Below, in pieces: positions 12,526 to 24,709 of a stretch of 64,000 nucleotides of DNA. The DNA comes from Stratiolaelaps scimitus (taxonomy: Eukaryota > Arthropoda > Arachnida > Mesostigmata > Laelapidae). Each line of letters begins with the position of its first letter. The stretch's first letter is position 1. The notes under the pieces were generated by a model that did not search any database, was not told the DNA's origin, and was given only the letters and a program-made list of their open reading frames with translations. Made by a program: the position numbers and the translations under genes. The DNA lies in NCBI GenBank assembly GCA_019614645.1, contig JABWDB010000001.1, forward strand, positions 12,503,501 through 12,567,500. The letters are read 5' to 3'.

Positions 12526-15500
12526 CTAAGAAAAAACAAACAAGCCGGAAAGGCTACCCGAGGAACTGTCCCACTTCGACTAGTTTACCAGAGAGTTGTC
12601 TAATTGTCCGACACGCTCGCATTTGCAAAATGAAGCAATTCTTTTTTGAATGATCGACCTCTTCTAGGTTTGAACTTCGAGCGTTGCTACCGACAGGACA
12701 TCACTTGGACGTGTGACTGTTTGTCTCGTTGTGCCCTCTCACATATAATGATGGTATAGCAGTCGGCACAATTTTTTTTCTACGAAATTTAGTATATATG
12801 CGCTTAGTTCAAACCTACAGCGGCTTGACCATATTTGCTTTATGTGTTTACTTGTATTTAATTCTGTGTCTATTTCGTTGTCCCTCTGTGAATCTTCTCG
12901 GCCGGCCTCTGCCACCCCTGCTGTTGATGATGATGTTCGCGCGCTGCGGGATCGGTGACGTCGCCTTCGGCCTGATACACCTGTCACAGGATCCTGAGTT
13001 CGACTGGAAGGAATCAACAATTGGCTTGATCGACTCATCATTTTTTTGGGGCTACTTGATCACTCAAGTGCCAGGTGGATTTCTGGCGGCCAAGTATCCG
13101 GCAAATCGAATATTCGGGACAGCTATTGCGTGTTCCGCCGTAATGAATATGCTCATTCCGGCTGCGACGGGCGTTGGTGTCGGAGCTATCATTGTTGTCA
13201 GGGTTACCCAGGGACTAATTGAGGTTCGTCACAGATTTATTACGAGTTATCATTCAATCGATTTGAAAATTTTCGCTACTGACACGAACATTTGCCGATT
13301 TTCAGCCTCAGCTAGCAGAATTGTAATTAGGTTAGCAACATTGACATTATTAATGATTCATCAAATTGGTATGTTTTTACAGTAAATCTAGACGCCTGCA
13401 AAGTGCTAAAGCGTAACCTTCTCCCTCTACCCGAAGTGGCGATACGGGTTTGGACAACCATGAGGTTCCTCGCGTTATCATGAATAGTCCAGATTGATAT
13501 ATCTATATATATATATATATATGTATATAATTGTACCGTTTCCAGCCCATCTACACTATACCTTCTTAGATCGAAAAGTGTTGTTCCGAGTGAGTAACCA
13601 CTGTGAGCGTAAGACTTACCAGGAGAACTGACAAAAATCGCTGGATTCGAACGGGATGAGACAAGACTCTTCGTCGTCCATTGTCTTATCACTAAAGAAT
13701 CCCCAGGGAAATCGCCCAACCGTTATTTCGAACGACGTCTACGACGCTAACTACTACTATACTAGTATTTGATCGTTATGATTGACTCAAAGCAATTGGA
13801 TCTAGAGGCAGAATGAAAGCTTCGCTAATACAAAGATAGTGATGATATACATATGTTGCCGGCAGACAAAGTTCCTTGTAATGATCAAACCCGCAGGAAA
13901 TTAGTAGTTAGTCAGATGTTTCGCATCGGAAATGACTTATAGATGTTTGTACGCCTATGGAGTTCAAGATCAGTTTGTTGTCGACGCGATGGACATGCAC
14001 GTAATTAATTATCACTGACATAAACGGAACCTGCTTCCGTAAAATTCAAACATATTATGTTGCCTTCGATATGGGCAGGAGCTTCCTTGAAGAAAGCCTA
14101 TTCAGATAGGACACATTGTGCCTGATTCCACGGACAGCCACATGACACATACGTTGCTTAGGCACGTGCCATTGTGCTCACGAATGCAATACAATAGCAC
14201 TAACTTATTGACGATAAGCGATACATATATCTTTAAAAAAAGTTATTTGCTGAATTATTTTAGAAAAAAATCGATCTTGATGGCCAAGATCAAAAGAAAT
14301 ATGCAAGACTGCTTGATCGACATGACAGATAAAACGATGCCCTAAATATATGTGCGTATAGCTACTACGATGTCATGGAGTTTTTATCCTCGTCATCGGA
14401 TATTACGTATACTCATTATAATATACAAGGCTATACAATTCATTGTATGGTTCTCGGTGGAGTCTATCGAAACTAATGTGAAACCAATAAAAAGAAATCA
14501 CATTGAATATACAAGCGTGCCTTTGACTCGAAAGTCATTCGCAAGACTGCAACAGAATAAGCATAGGCGAGGTCAGGCAAGGCCAATACATCTACATAAA
14601 CTCGTTGTCGTGCCAACGTGGCCCGGCCAGTTTTTTATTCTGCTGAACAAGGCTCTGCTCTAAATTAGTCGACACCGTCACTCTGTCACCGTGGAAACTT
14701 CGCTCCGCGACTACCTTTTGCTTTCTGCCCTTTGGCAGGGGAGGTGAGACGGTCCAAGCAGCCGTAGACTCACCTCAGCAGGGAGTCTTAAATGCGAATT
14801 CATTTATCCTTGTTAGTCGATCCGCGCTCGCAGGCCCTTTGCTGCCACTGACTTTCGATGTGATCGGGCTACGCATACGTTCGACAAAGCCTTTTGAACC
14901 TGGGCCACGTTGCGCCTTATCGCCAATCACAAGTGACGGGAGACCTGCAAGAATCCCAAACTCAATAATCGCTTGCCGTTACGCTGTTTTCCGTAGACAC
15001 CCGTTCTTCGAGTCGAGTTCAGGCAAGCGACCGCCTGATACACCTCCTTTAATATTCGACGAGTTCTTATGAAAATGCATACTTGGTGACGTCGTTATCC
15101 TGTCCGCCCACTGTGTGTCCCACTCTGCTAAAGATGCTATCGTTTCCTTGGCTGTCTTGGAGGCCAATGATCGAATCGACCAAGGGAAAAGACGACCTCT
15201 TCATTTCCCTTCGGCTTTTCTAGCCACCTACGTCGATTAAGTTGTCCTGACAAAACGTGGCCGTACACATATACATACGGAAAGGACAAAAAAAAAAGGA
15301 CCAAGTGGGACGTGGGTGCTTTTCTTTGCATGAGAGGCGGGTGTACGTAGACTGGACCCAGCGTTCCCCTCATTCCCCTCCACAACTGCCTCCCGCATCT
15401 TGTTGCGCGCTTGTGTGTACAGGGTCGTCGGGAGATCGTGAGGGAAAATAAGGCCCGTAATGGGCCACGTTTCCCAGTGAATTTCCCTAGATTCGCCCTT

Positions 15501-18500
15501 CGTCTCCATTCCGCCCTCGTCTGTCCGTTCCTTCAGTGCCCGTTGTTCGGGCAGGCTTCACTCGCGGATGGCGGACCGAGAAAATGGGGACCCTGAAAGA
15601 GTGACTCCAGTCTCAGGACGTGACCGAATAAGGAGACACTCGGCGGCTGTCGGCCACCAGCAGCAGCCGAGCATCCGAGAGCTGCTGCTGGGACTGCGAT
15701 CCGTCCTCTTCAGCTACTACGACTACCACTACCACCACCACCACCACCACCACCACACTGGCACTACTGCTGCTATTTCGCTATTCTCCTTGCGTTACTG
15801 TGTGCTGTAGCTCGCGCTCGCCATCTCTCTCGGCCTCGATCCGAGGGGCAGCAGTGCGCGGATGCCGCGCACGAAAGAAACAGTGATGGCTCGGTGGTCG
15901 GCCAAGCGCTGTTTGCCCTCGAGTTCCGGCGATACGCCTAACCGGATGGCACGGGACAGAGACGACGATACTTTGTGCTGTTGTTTTTATCGAAAGATAC
16001 GCTGTCTTTCCTTCATAGCACTGTCGAAAGAGGCAGTGCCACGGCCCGCCAGCAGTTCGCTGCAGGGAAACTGTGGCGGCGGCGGCTGCTGTGACGCTAC
16101 TCCGTATCCTGGTTCTATTTATAAAACTGTAGCAGTTACTGTATGCAGCAGCCCCAGTCTGTGCACATCGTGAACGAAGAGAGAGGGAGGACGACAGAGC
16201 GATTGACTGCGGTAGACTACAACGGGTTGCTACATAGATAATACGATGTTGATTGCTCGAGAGCAAAACAGAGACACCAGTTTATTTCGCAAACCAGTAA
16301 CCACTATTACCTTAGTCAGTACGCTCACCTACGGTTGGTGCGCTTTCTGATGGCTAATGTGAAGCTGTTCTTCTTTGGTCGCCGTCTCATACCGCTGGCA
16401 CGGATTCGGCTCCAGATTCATTTCACGGCAGCGACTTACGGCGAAGGTCGGGTGTGGTGGAGGTTGACGGTGTCCGTCTATGGATAGACTTCGATCCCAG
16501 CGCAGAACTAGAAGCAGGACTAGCAACACGAATATTGAAAGAGTTCATGTGTACAAGACCACGCTGATAAGACGATACAGCTCTACAGCTGTTATTATGT
16601 TACTGGCTGAGGATAACAGGTCATTTTGTGCCAGCTGAGCCTATCACATCTCGTTGGGCCGCCACATAACTGATGAACACGTGTGCAAAGGCGTATGCAT
16701 CTGTTTCGACGGTGCGGCCTACAGGGCCGGACCGCCACGACAGCGACGTACATCATCGACTGCTACTCTCATTATTAATTTGTATCATTATGATAAAATG
16801 TAGCAAGAGGCAAAAGCTTCGAACAGCTTATATTGGCTTCTATCTACGATTCACCCGTAGGCACAGATGTGATGACTTGCGGCTGTTTCACTCAGAAGAG
16901 GTAACACTGCTGCGTTCTATCCGACGGCGGTAGCTATACGGATGGCTCTATTCCGCATACGCGGATGAGATACATTCGCATGTATGCATCTACTATAAGC
17001 ACACTCTGCAATGAAACAAACCTTACTCGAACGCAAAAATTAGATATTGTACAAAAAGTTACCGACTAATATTTGCGTAGTCTCTACATTGCGAATTGTA
17101 AGCTGCCGACCGATATACTACGCTAAAATGAATCGATCAGAGATGTGTGAGAAGCAACAACGAAACATTGTTGCCTGTTGCGATTTGGGAAAGGTATTTA
17201 GAGAACTGACTTCTCGAAATTGACGCAGTAACCCCTCTTACTCGATTATAGGATCGTTTAGTGGTAAAAAAGAACGACAGTTGTTGTCTGGTGACTCGTG
17301 CTATCGAGATAAATACGTCGGCAAACATTCTGGAACGCACTGCTACAAATGTATATGGAATAATTACTGATCCTTCTAGCTCGTATAGGAATAGATGAAG
17401 AGCAATTGCTTCCTACCAAATAATTTCGACTTGCAACGCATTCAGTGATTAAACGAATACGTTATTCCTTCTATTATCCATTGTAATTGTATACACAGTG
17501 TGAACGATTTGCACTATGAATACTAATTGGAACATCCGAGTTTGTATTCGTTCGTATCGAGTCTGTTCGAGTTTGTCGACTCGCTCAGACAAACCTCTAT
17601 ACGATGTCCTTTAACGCCCCATGTCCAAAGTGAGTTGTCAACATGTGTAAATCTCATATAGTCGATAAGCCAGTCCCGGCTTCCTTTCGACAAAGAAGAC
17701 AAAGAACTTCAAACGCTGTCAAGCTGGACTATTGATCGTCGGCAGGTTGGGATGGCGAGAGCTATATATATATATATATATATATATTTCGAGCTTGCGT
17801 TTGTTTGTTGGTGTCTCGTGTATCCGCTATTACAACTACTCCTCGTTCCATTATCACTACTTAAGGTAGACAGATGAATAGCTTCAAAATGTCCAATATA
17901 CCTAATCATGCTGTTTCCATCTGTCTCATTGTTGGCTTTGCTGTCATTCCCGTATTGTTGCCCACCCCGTATGCCTTCCATAACGCTGTGGCCCCCACTG
18001 ACTGCTGCTGCCACCATCACCACCGCCGGTCTCGTGCTGATTTTTGGCCATCGGCACCCTGCAAATTCGGGACTTCGCTCATCGCTCACCCATCGTTGTC
18101 GTTGCGCCTAATCAGGGGGTTACATACCCAGCTTGTCACGGCATATGGCGCTTTTGGGCCCCGCCAATGGAGCGGAGCAAGTTGGCAACGTTGGCGTTCT
18201 GTGGCTCGTACGCAGGCGCTGTTGTCGGGATGCCGTTGTCATCATTTCTCACCAGCGTTTTCGGCTGGGAGTGCTGCTTCTACTTCTATGGCATTTGTGG
18301 CGTCATATGGTTCGTATACCACCGTAGATAGCTAGATGTATATGCACATGCTGACCAGTAGCAGTATAAGAATATAAGAAAAAACAGACCAAAAAAAAGC
18401 CAAAAAACCGATCTTACTCGAGCCCGCCGTCGTTAGATATTTGCGTACACAACTTTCCCCCCCCCAACTATCGCAGATTGATTTTAACGCAATGCATATA

Positions 18501-21500
18501 TCTGCTTGGAACGTTATATCATACGTTAGGATATATTTTTCATTTCAGAAATCACAATTATATTATGACTGCCGTGAATATATCTTAGTGAGATCGAGTT
18601 CATTTCCTTAGTGAAACCGTTAGATCGAGGCAAAAAAACAAAAATTGGACAATATTTATTCGCAGCAGATGTGAATAATTTATGCTCGTCGCTGGCTGCA
18701 ACGGTGGTCAGATGTCGCTAGAACGTCGTAGTCTCTCGCTGAACTAAGGAATAGTGAACTACGCCTTGAGATTTTCCACTTCCGTTGGTTCGGAACTCTT
18801 CTAACTCTAATTCGTCCGTGATCTCCAACTCACATCAGGTATACGACCTGGCTATGGTTAAGCTTCGAGCGTCCTGCATACCATCCAACAATCTCGGCGC
18901 AGGAACGACAATACATCGAAGAATCTCTAGGGACGACGAGTCAATGTGCTCCGACCCTATACAACACACCATGGAAATACATCTTCACGTCTTTACCTGT
19001 GTAAGTAGAAAAAAAACGAATCATTTTCTCTCTTGTGAATTCGTTTAAACAGAATTCACCGTACACATAATTTGATAGGTGATCTATCCTTTGCGCGGTA
19101 GTTTCAACGTTCTCAGTATCCTGCTCTCAGGGGTTCCTACGAAGCCCAACTCTGAGTCGAAGTCTGAACCCGATTCCAAGGCAATTATTGCATACGCAGA
19201 TACACCATATCACAGATGGAAATCCTGCAACGATTGTATATAACGTTATAATTGAAATATGGTCGGTCACAATTCAGAAAGCAACAGCTCAACCGACCTC
19301 AAACGGCCGATCTTGAGCATTTGATCAGTGATATACGTCTCCGATATTTGATCTTTGAGGCTCACAACAGGAACCCAAGCGGTCATGTACAAATGCAAGC
19401 CGTCAAATACTATGAGTTGCATATTACCACCTGAATTGACGAGGCCAGCACGTGAATAGTAAGTAATAAATTAGACAAAGCTTAAGACCCTGTCCAACAG
19501 TCATTGTATCCTCGAGCATATGCGCTCTGGACTATTAGGGCATACACTTCAAACGTTCGCGTCTTTCGAATGGCGCAGAATCCGAACTACGTGATAGAAT
19601 GCGTTCATTCTTGGCGTGGGTACGCGGCGTGAACGTGGCTCCCTTTCGAACACTGAGTCGTTTCGATACGATCAGAAAGATGGACACTGCAGCCGAAAGT
19701 TCAAATTCCCCCAAAAATCAACGGGAAATCATCAAGTTTTTGTTTCTCCAAGGACATCCTCCAATTGAAATCCATCGGCAATTAGTGAAGGAGTATGGTA
19801 GGTCTGCCTTATGCCTGCGAACGGTGCAAAATTGGTGCAAGCGATTTAACGGTGGAGATATGGACACCGATGACCATCGAGGTGGGGACCACAAATCAGG
19901 TGCGACAAGGGACGAACGGATTGAAAGAATCAAGGCAGCTTTTGAGCAAACTAGAGCTTGGTCCATGGAGTCTTTGTCGGCTGAAACTTTGATTCTTCGG
20001 ACGACGTGTTATAGAATTATCACCAATATACTGAAGAAGAAGAAAATCAATGAAAAATGAGTTCCCCATAAACTGAGTGCTGACCAAATGAAAATGCGTG
20101 TGGAGTGTTCGACATCTAATTTGAATACTTATACGCAACAAACCAGTCGCTTAGAGCACACCGTGTCGATAGACGAGACATGGGTTAGCCTGCATAGACC
20201 CCCTGAGAAGGACCAAGCAAAACAGTGGCTCCGACAAGGTGAAGTGGCGGCGTCTGTGGCAGTGCCAGATAGATTCGGACGAAAGGTGTTGATTATACTC
20301 GCTCTGGATAGCAAGGGTGTTTGCTATTACGAAATATTAGCGGCAAACGAAAAACTCAATGCTCCCCGATATCTCGACTTTTTGAAGACATTGATGAACA
20401 AATGGCGTGGGGATCGATAGCACCGAGTGTGGTTACTCGACGACAATGCAAGACCTCACCGCACTGCTGAAATTGCGGCCTGGATGGAGGGGAACAATAT
20501 TGAGCGATGGCATCAACCCCCATATTCTCCTGATTTAAGCCCGTGTGATTATGGTTGTTTCCATGCATTAAAAAGGGCAATAGGTGGGGTTCCATATGCA
20601 ACCGTCGACTTACTCGCAAAAGCAATAGATAATGAAATTATATATGGAAATGCAAATGGTAAATATTTGGCTATTTCAAAACTCCCAGAGCGCTGGAATC
20701 GGTGTGTCAATAAAGCTGGAGAGTACCTCTAACTCATACTAAAAGATATTTGTTCTAACTCATTTAGTTCAAAAGTTATTGGCATTTAAAGACGCGAACG
20801 TTTGAAGTGTATGCCCTAATATAACTGGATACGAACCCCTCCGCCCATCACGTGGCTGGAGTTCCTAGGCAAATGCCCGGGCCTTCATGGGTTGATGAAG
20901 AGTGGCATCAGCCTCCATTCATCTATAACTTAGCACTTTCTGCATGCTGACACGAGTATATCTGCCGATTTGCGAATTTCAGATGGGCAATTATCGTTGC
21001 TAACTTCTGTCGATCGTGGACATTTTATCTACTAATTCTATCACAGCCGATGTACTTTAAACAGGTCCACAAACTTCCACTTTCAGAGGTAAGGAAATTC
21101 AATGTATACAGCAGGCATCAATTTAAATAGTACACTATAGCCCTATAGGGCCGATGCGTTCAGAAATGGGAAAATGCCTCGTCCTAATTCGCGACGATTG
21201 TTCTTTGCATGCTGTTATGACGTGCGGTTCATGAGACAAAGTGGCGACAAAAGAAAACTCCAACGTAGTGCACTAAGATTGTGATAGATCGTTGTCGACA
21301 TTTTCCGATTGGAAATGACGCTGACGATTGATGACTTATATTTGGTGTTGATTTTCAGTCGGGTTTCCTGGGAGCTCTGCCTCATCTGTTAATGGCAACC
21401 GTTGTACCCTTTGGAGGTCAGCTTGCCGATCGCCTCCGAAAAAGGCAGATACTCACAACGACACAGGTGAGCAGTTGTAGTAATAATAGTATTATATGAT

Positions 21501-22069
21501 AGTAGAACAGGACAGCTATGGAAGACAGAACTAAAGTAAGGGAGCCCTCGGCTGAGAGGGGCTGTTCCTTGAAGCTGAATGTTGCCACAAACCGAGCGGC
21601 GCCGAGGCCTTTCTGCTCCTTCCTAACGAAGGAAGGTGTCTGAGGGTCGGGTATCTTATCAATTACTAAGGTGCTTACCTGATCAGTTGGCCACTGGCTG
21701 AGTGCACCCCAATGATGGTCTGAGGGTAGAAACAATTGTACTATTGTTTTGCTTTCATTCATTGTGTGTTGTATTAATATTGTGAGTACTTGTTGTTGTT
21801 GTTCAAATTCAAATAGTGGCATATTAATGGAGCAGTTGATTGAGTTCTTTCAAGAGTGATAGTAGTGGAACTAATTATGAAAGCTAGCTTCAGACAAACC
21901 CAGGTGGGCAATATCCAATTGCAGACTCAAGCGAACAGCAAGACGCCTCTCGAACTCAGTTACTGCAATATGTGTAGTGTATGTATGTGTGTGTGTGATT
22001 TGGGGGGATAAACTGACATGGGCTTTCAGGAGGTAAAAATAAAGACGCAACAAAATCAGGGAGCCCTTC

Positions 22070-22104
<35 letters not shown>

Positions 22105-24652
22105 GCACACCATTCTTCTGAGTTAACCGTAGCTTCTTCGATGCAATAAAAATATTTCAATAATCGTCAAAGCGCCTACAAACCCTTCAAACAACGGTGT
22201 GGATAAAGCTCCTCCCCTTCTCTCACACACACACACACTCGAAAGGGAGAGAGAGAGAGAGAGAGGTTATTAAGAGACAAATTTTTGGTGGGGGTCATCT
22301 GTATCGACTAGTCAATAAATGCCCACTGCGTGAGCCATAGGAAATACTTCACCATGTTCGGGTGCTGAGACAAATCTCGCCAAGCCGAACTGGCCGAACG
22401 TAAAGCATAATAATTATACTGTAAACTCGGTGTTTTACGACCTAGAGATCATAGTTTACTATTTATTCTGCAGTAGAAAACGTTGATCCTATATCCTATC
22501 TGTAATCATATGTTAGAAAAACCTTCGAGATTTGGGAAGTCTAGTACGTTATCCTCTAGCAGTTTTATGTCTAAAACTGGAACTTCAGTCCTCTGCATGA
22601 TCTCGGACAGTGCTCTTGCATACATAAGAGATGTCATTCCGTGCAAAAAAACCAAGGAAAATAGCCAGCACATGGGACAATAATATTCTGACACGCGTTA
22701 ACTAATTAGCGTCATTAGATGATAACCGTCGAACTGATACGAAAGTTGACCGCCAAAAAAATAGTTTCAGTTCGCTGCCGCAGTTGTTACAGGAGCTTAA
22801 AACCATTTTCCCAAGGCCACATACAAGGTAACTAAATATGTACTGCATATAAATAAAACCAAATAGTATACCAAACAAACCAAATGCTTACACTGTATTG
22901 TTGCTGTTGTGCAGAGTGGATACTTTATACTTGCGTATTCATGCCGTACGAAATTACGCCCGGATCTCTAATGTTCCGTGTTATATGTCGTTTTACACTT
23001 TCCTGCCACAGGTGCGAAAACTATTCAACTGCGGCGGTTTCGGCATGGAAGCTCTCTTTTTGCTCTTCGTTGCCTTCTCGAGATCTACAACCTTTGCCAT
23101 AATTGCGCTGACCCTCGCAGTCGGCTTCTCCGGGTTCGCCATCTCCGGTAAGTATATACATTACTGCTGCCATGAGCCAATACTCCAAATGGCATTATTA
23201 CAAAGCGATAATTACGAGACACTATTATGATGACTCATTCAGTACATTTATTCGCTACGTCATACTCGTCGTATTTCAAACTAATTAGTAATTAATAACT
23301 ATTTCGTAATTCAAACTCAACATATGTACTATATAAATAACTATGCAATAACAATAATATATAATTATAATTAGCTAATTACGTCATATTCGCCTTCGGT
23401 TATCGTCAATTACAGGATTCAACGTAAACCACCTGGACATTGCGCCTCGTTATGCGTCCATCCTTATGGGCTTGTCCAATGGTGTGGGTACAATTGCCGG
23501 CATGCTGTGTCCCATCGTTGTCGAATGGATCACAGACAGAAAGGTATTGATACAGCGGAGAGACTGAGATGACATAAGAAATTGTTGTGCTGGAGTGGAT
23601 ACATCTTGGTGTTCATCATTTCTTTTTGAACATCCGGTTTTCCATCAATCCAATGGTACCCCTTTCGTGTTGTTTGGAGTCTACACAATAGATGGCGTGG
23701 TCTAGTGGTACTTAACTTCACCGTTTTTTCCATAAATAAACATTATATTTTCTCCATAAAACACATTTTACAACCCCCTATTACGTGCTCGTTACCGGTT
23801 CGATTACCACATCACCTTTTGTAGACCTCATGCGCATCACCTCATCTTTTCAGTTGTTTTTAACGTTCCTTGCCATAGCAAGCCGTGCGTAGAGAGCTCG
23901 GCCAGACTTGTTCATATAAAATGTTGTAATAGAGTGCCCTTTAAATATGGCTTCATCAGTAGAATTCCCTCCTTGTGTAAAATTCACCAATGGATGACTT
24001 CCTACTGACAACAGCTCGAAACGCTGATATACTACGCCACAAAAAGCATAATTTGGGTTGGACAGCAGTAATTGTTTCAGTTCAGCCAAAAACAATTGCC
24101 TGCCGTTGTATATATATATATATATATATAGCTGCGTCGTTCTCATCATAAATGTAATTGACGAACGTACATAACGTTGCCGGATGACCGGGCTCAAAGT
24201 ACACAGAGCTGTTTGTTTTCGGGCAACTGGGCGGGCGTCCAACGTTTCGTTGTCGAGTTCAGGGAACGCTCGGGAAGACTCAGTTTACTCCGATGTATTT
24301 GATTAGATTTTATTTGCCAGACCTTCCGTGCTGTGGCAGTCGGTTGGCTGTAGTTGGTTGGCAACCAACTACGGACCAGGGCCCAAGTGTGCCCTAGAGT
24401 CATTCGTGCTAGCTGCAAGCTGCTCGAAAAGACATTGGGGAAATGCGATGGTTATAGCCATGGTCCGGTCTGATTGTGTTCCTCTACTAGGGTTGACACT
24501 GACCATGCGCCTTCAAACAATTCAGCTACCCCCTCCCCCGCACAACCATTACAGCAGGCGTCCGGTTTGGCTCTTACAAGCAATTGCCGTTGGGGAAAGA
24601 CTGGGCTCAAACAATACATTGTTGGAGTCGTTGTTTCACACCGTGATCGTTC

Positions 24653-24709
<57 letters not shown>

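Larger units (their letters stand above)
11948..12989. other. VGLUT intron between exons 2 and 3
   Basis: Holds a (CA)n, (TA)n and (GA)n compound microsatellite at 11,951-12,042 and a 42-bp perfect (TA)n at 12,481-12,522. No other feature is seen. Confidence 0.7.
19535..20819 (+). mobile_element. Mariner-family DNA transposon, nearly intact, in the intron between VGLUT exons 5 and 6
   Basis: The element is 1,285 bp. The terminal inverted repeats, 19535-19566 and 20788-20819, are perfect over 32 bp, begin TTAGGGCATACA, and are flanked by a TA duplication (19533-19534 and 20820-20821). Size, TA target and DD34D transposase fit the mariner branch of Tc1/mariner. It lies in the same orientation as the host gene. 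Perfect repeats suggest a fairly recent insertion. The subfamily cannot be named by eye. Confidence 0.96.

Noticed and set aside
12729..12989. Extension of VGLUT exon 3 upstream (open frame before the acceptor)
   Set aside because: The translation is not VGLUT-like and a usable phase-0 CAG acceptor lies at 12,989. Kept as intron.
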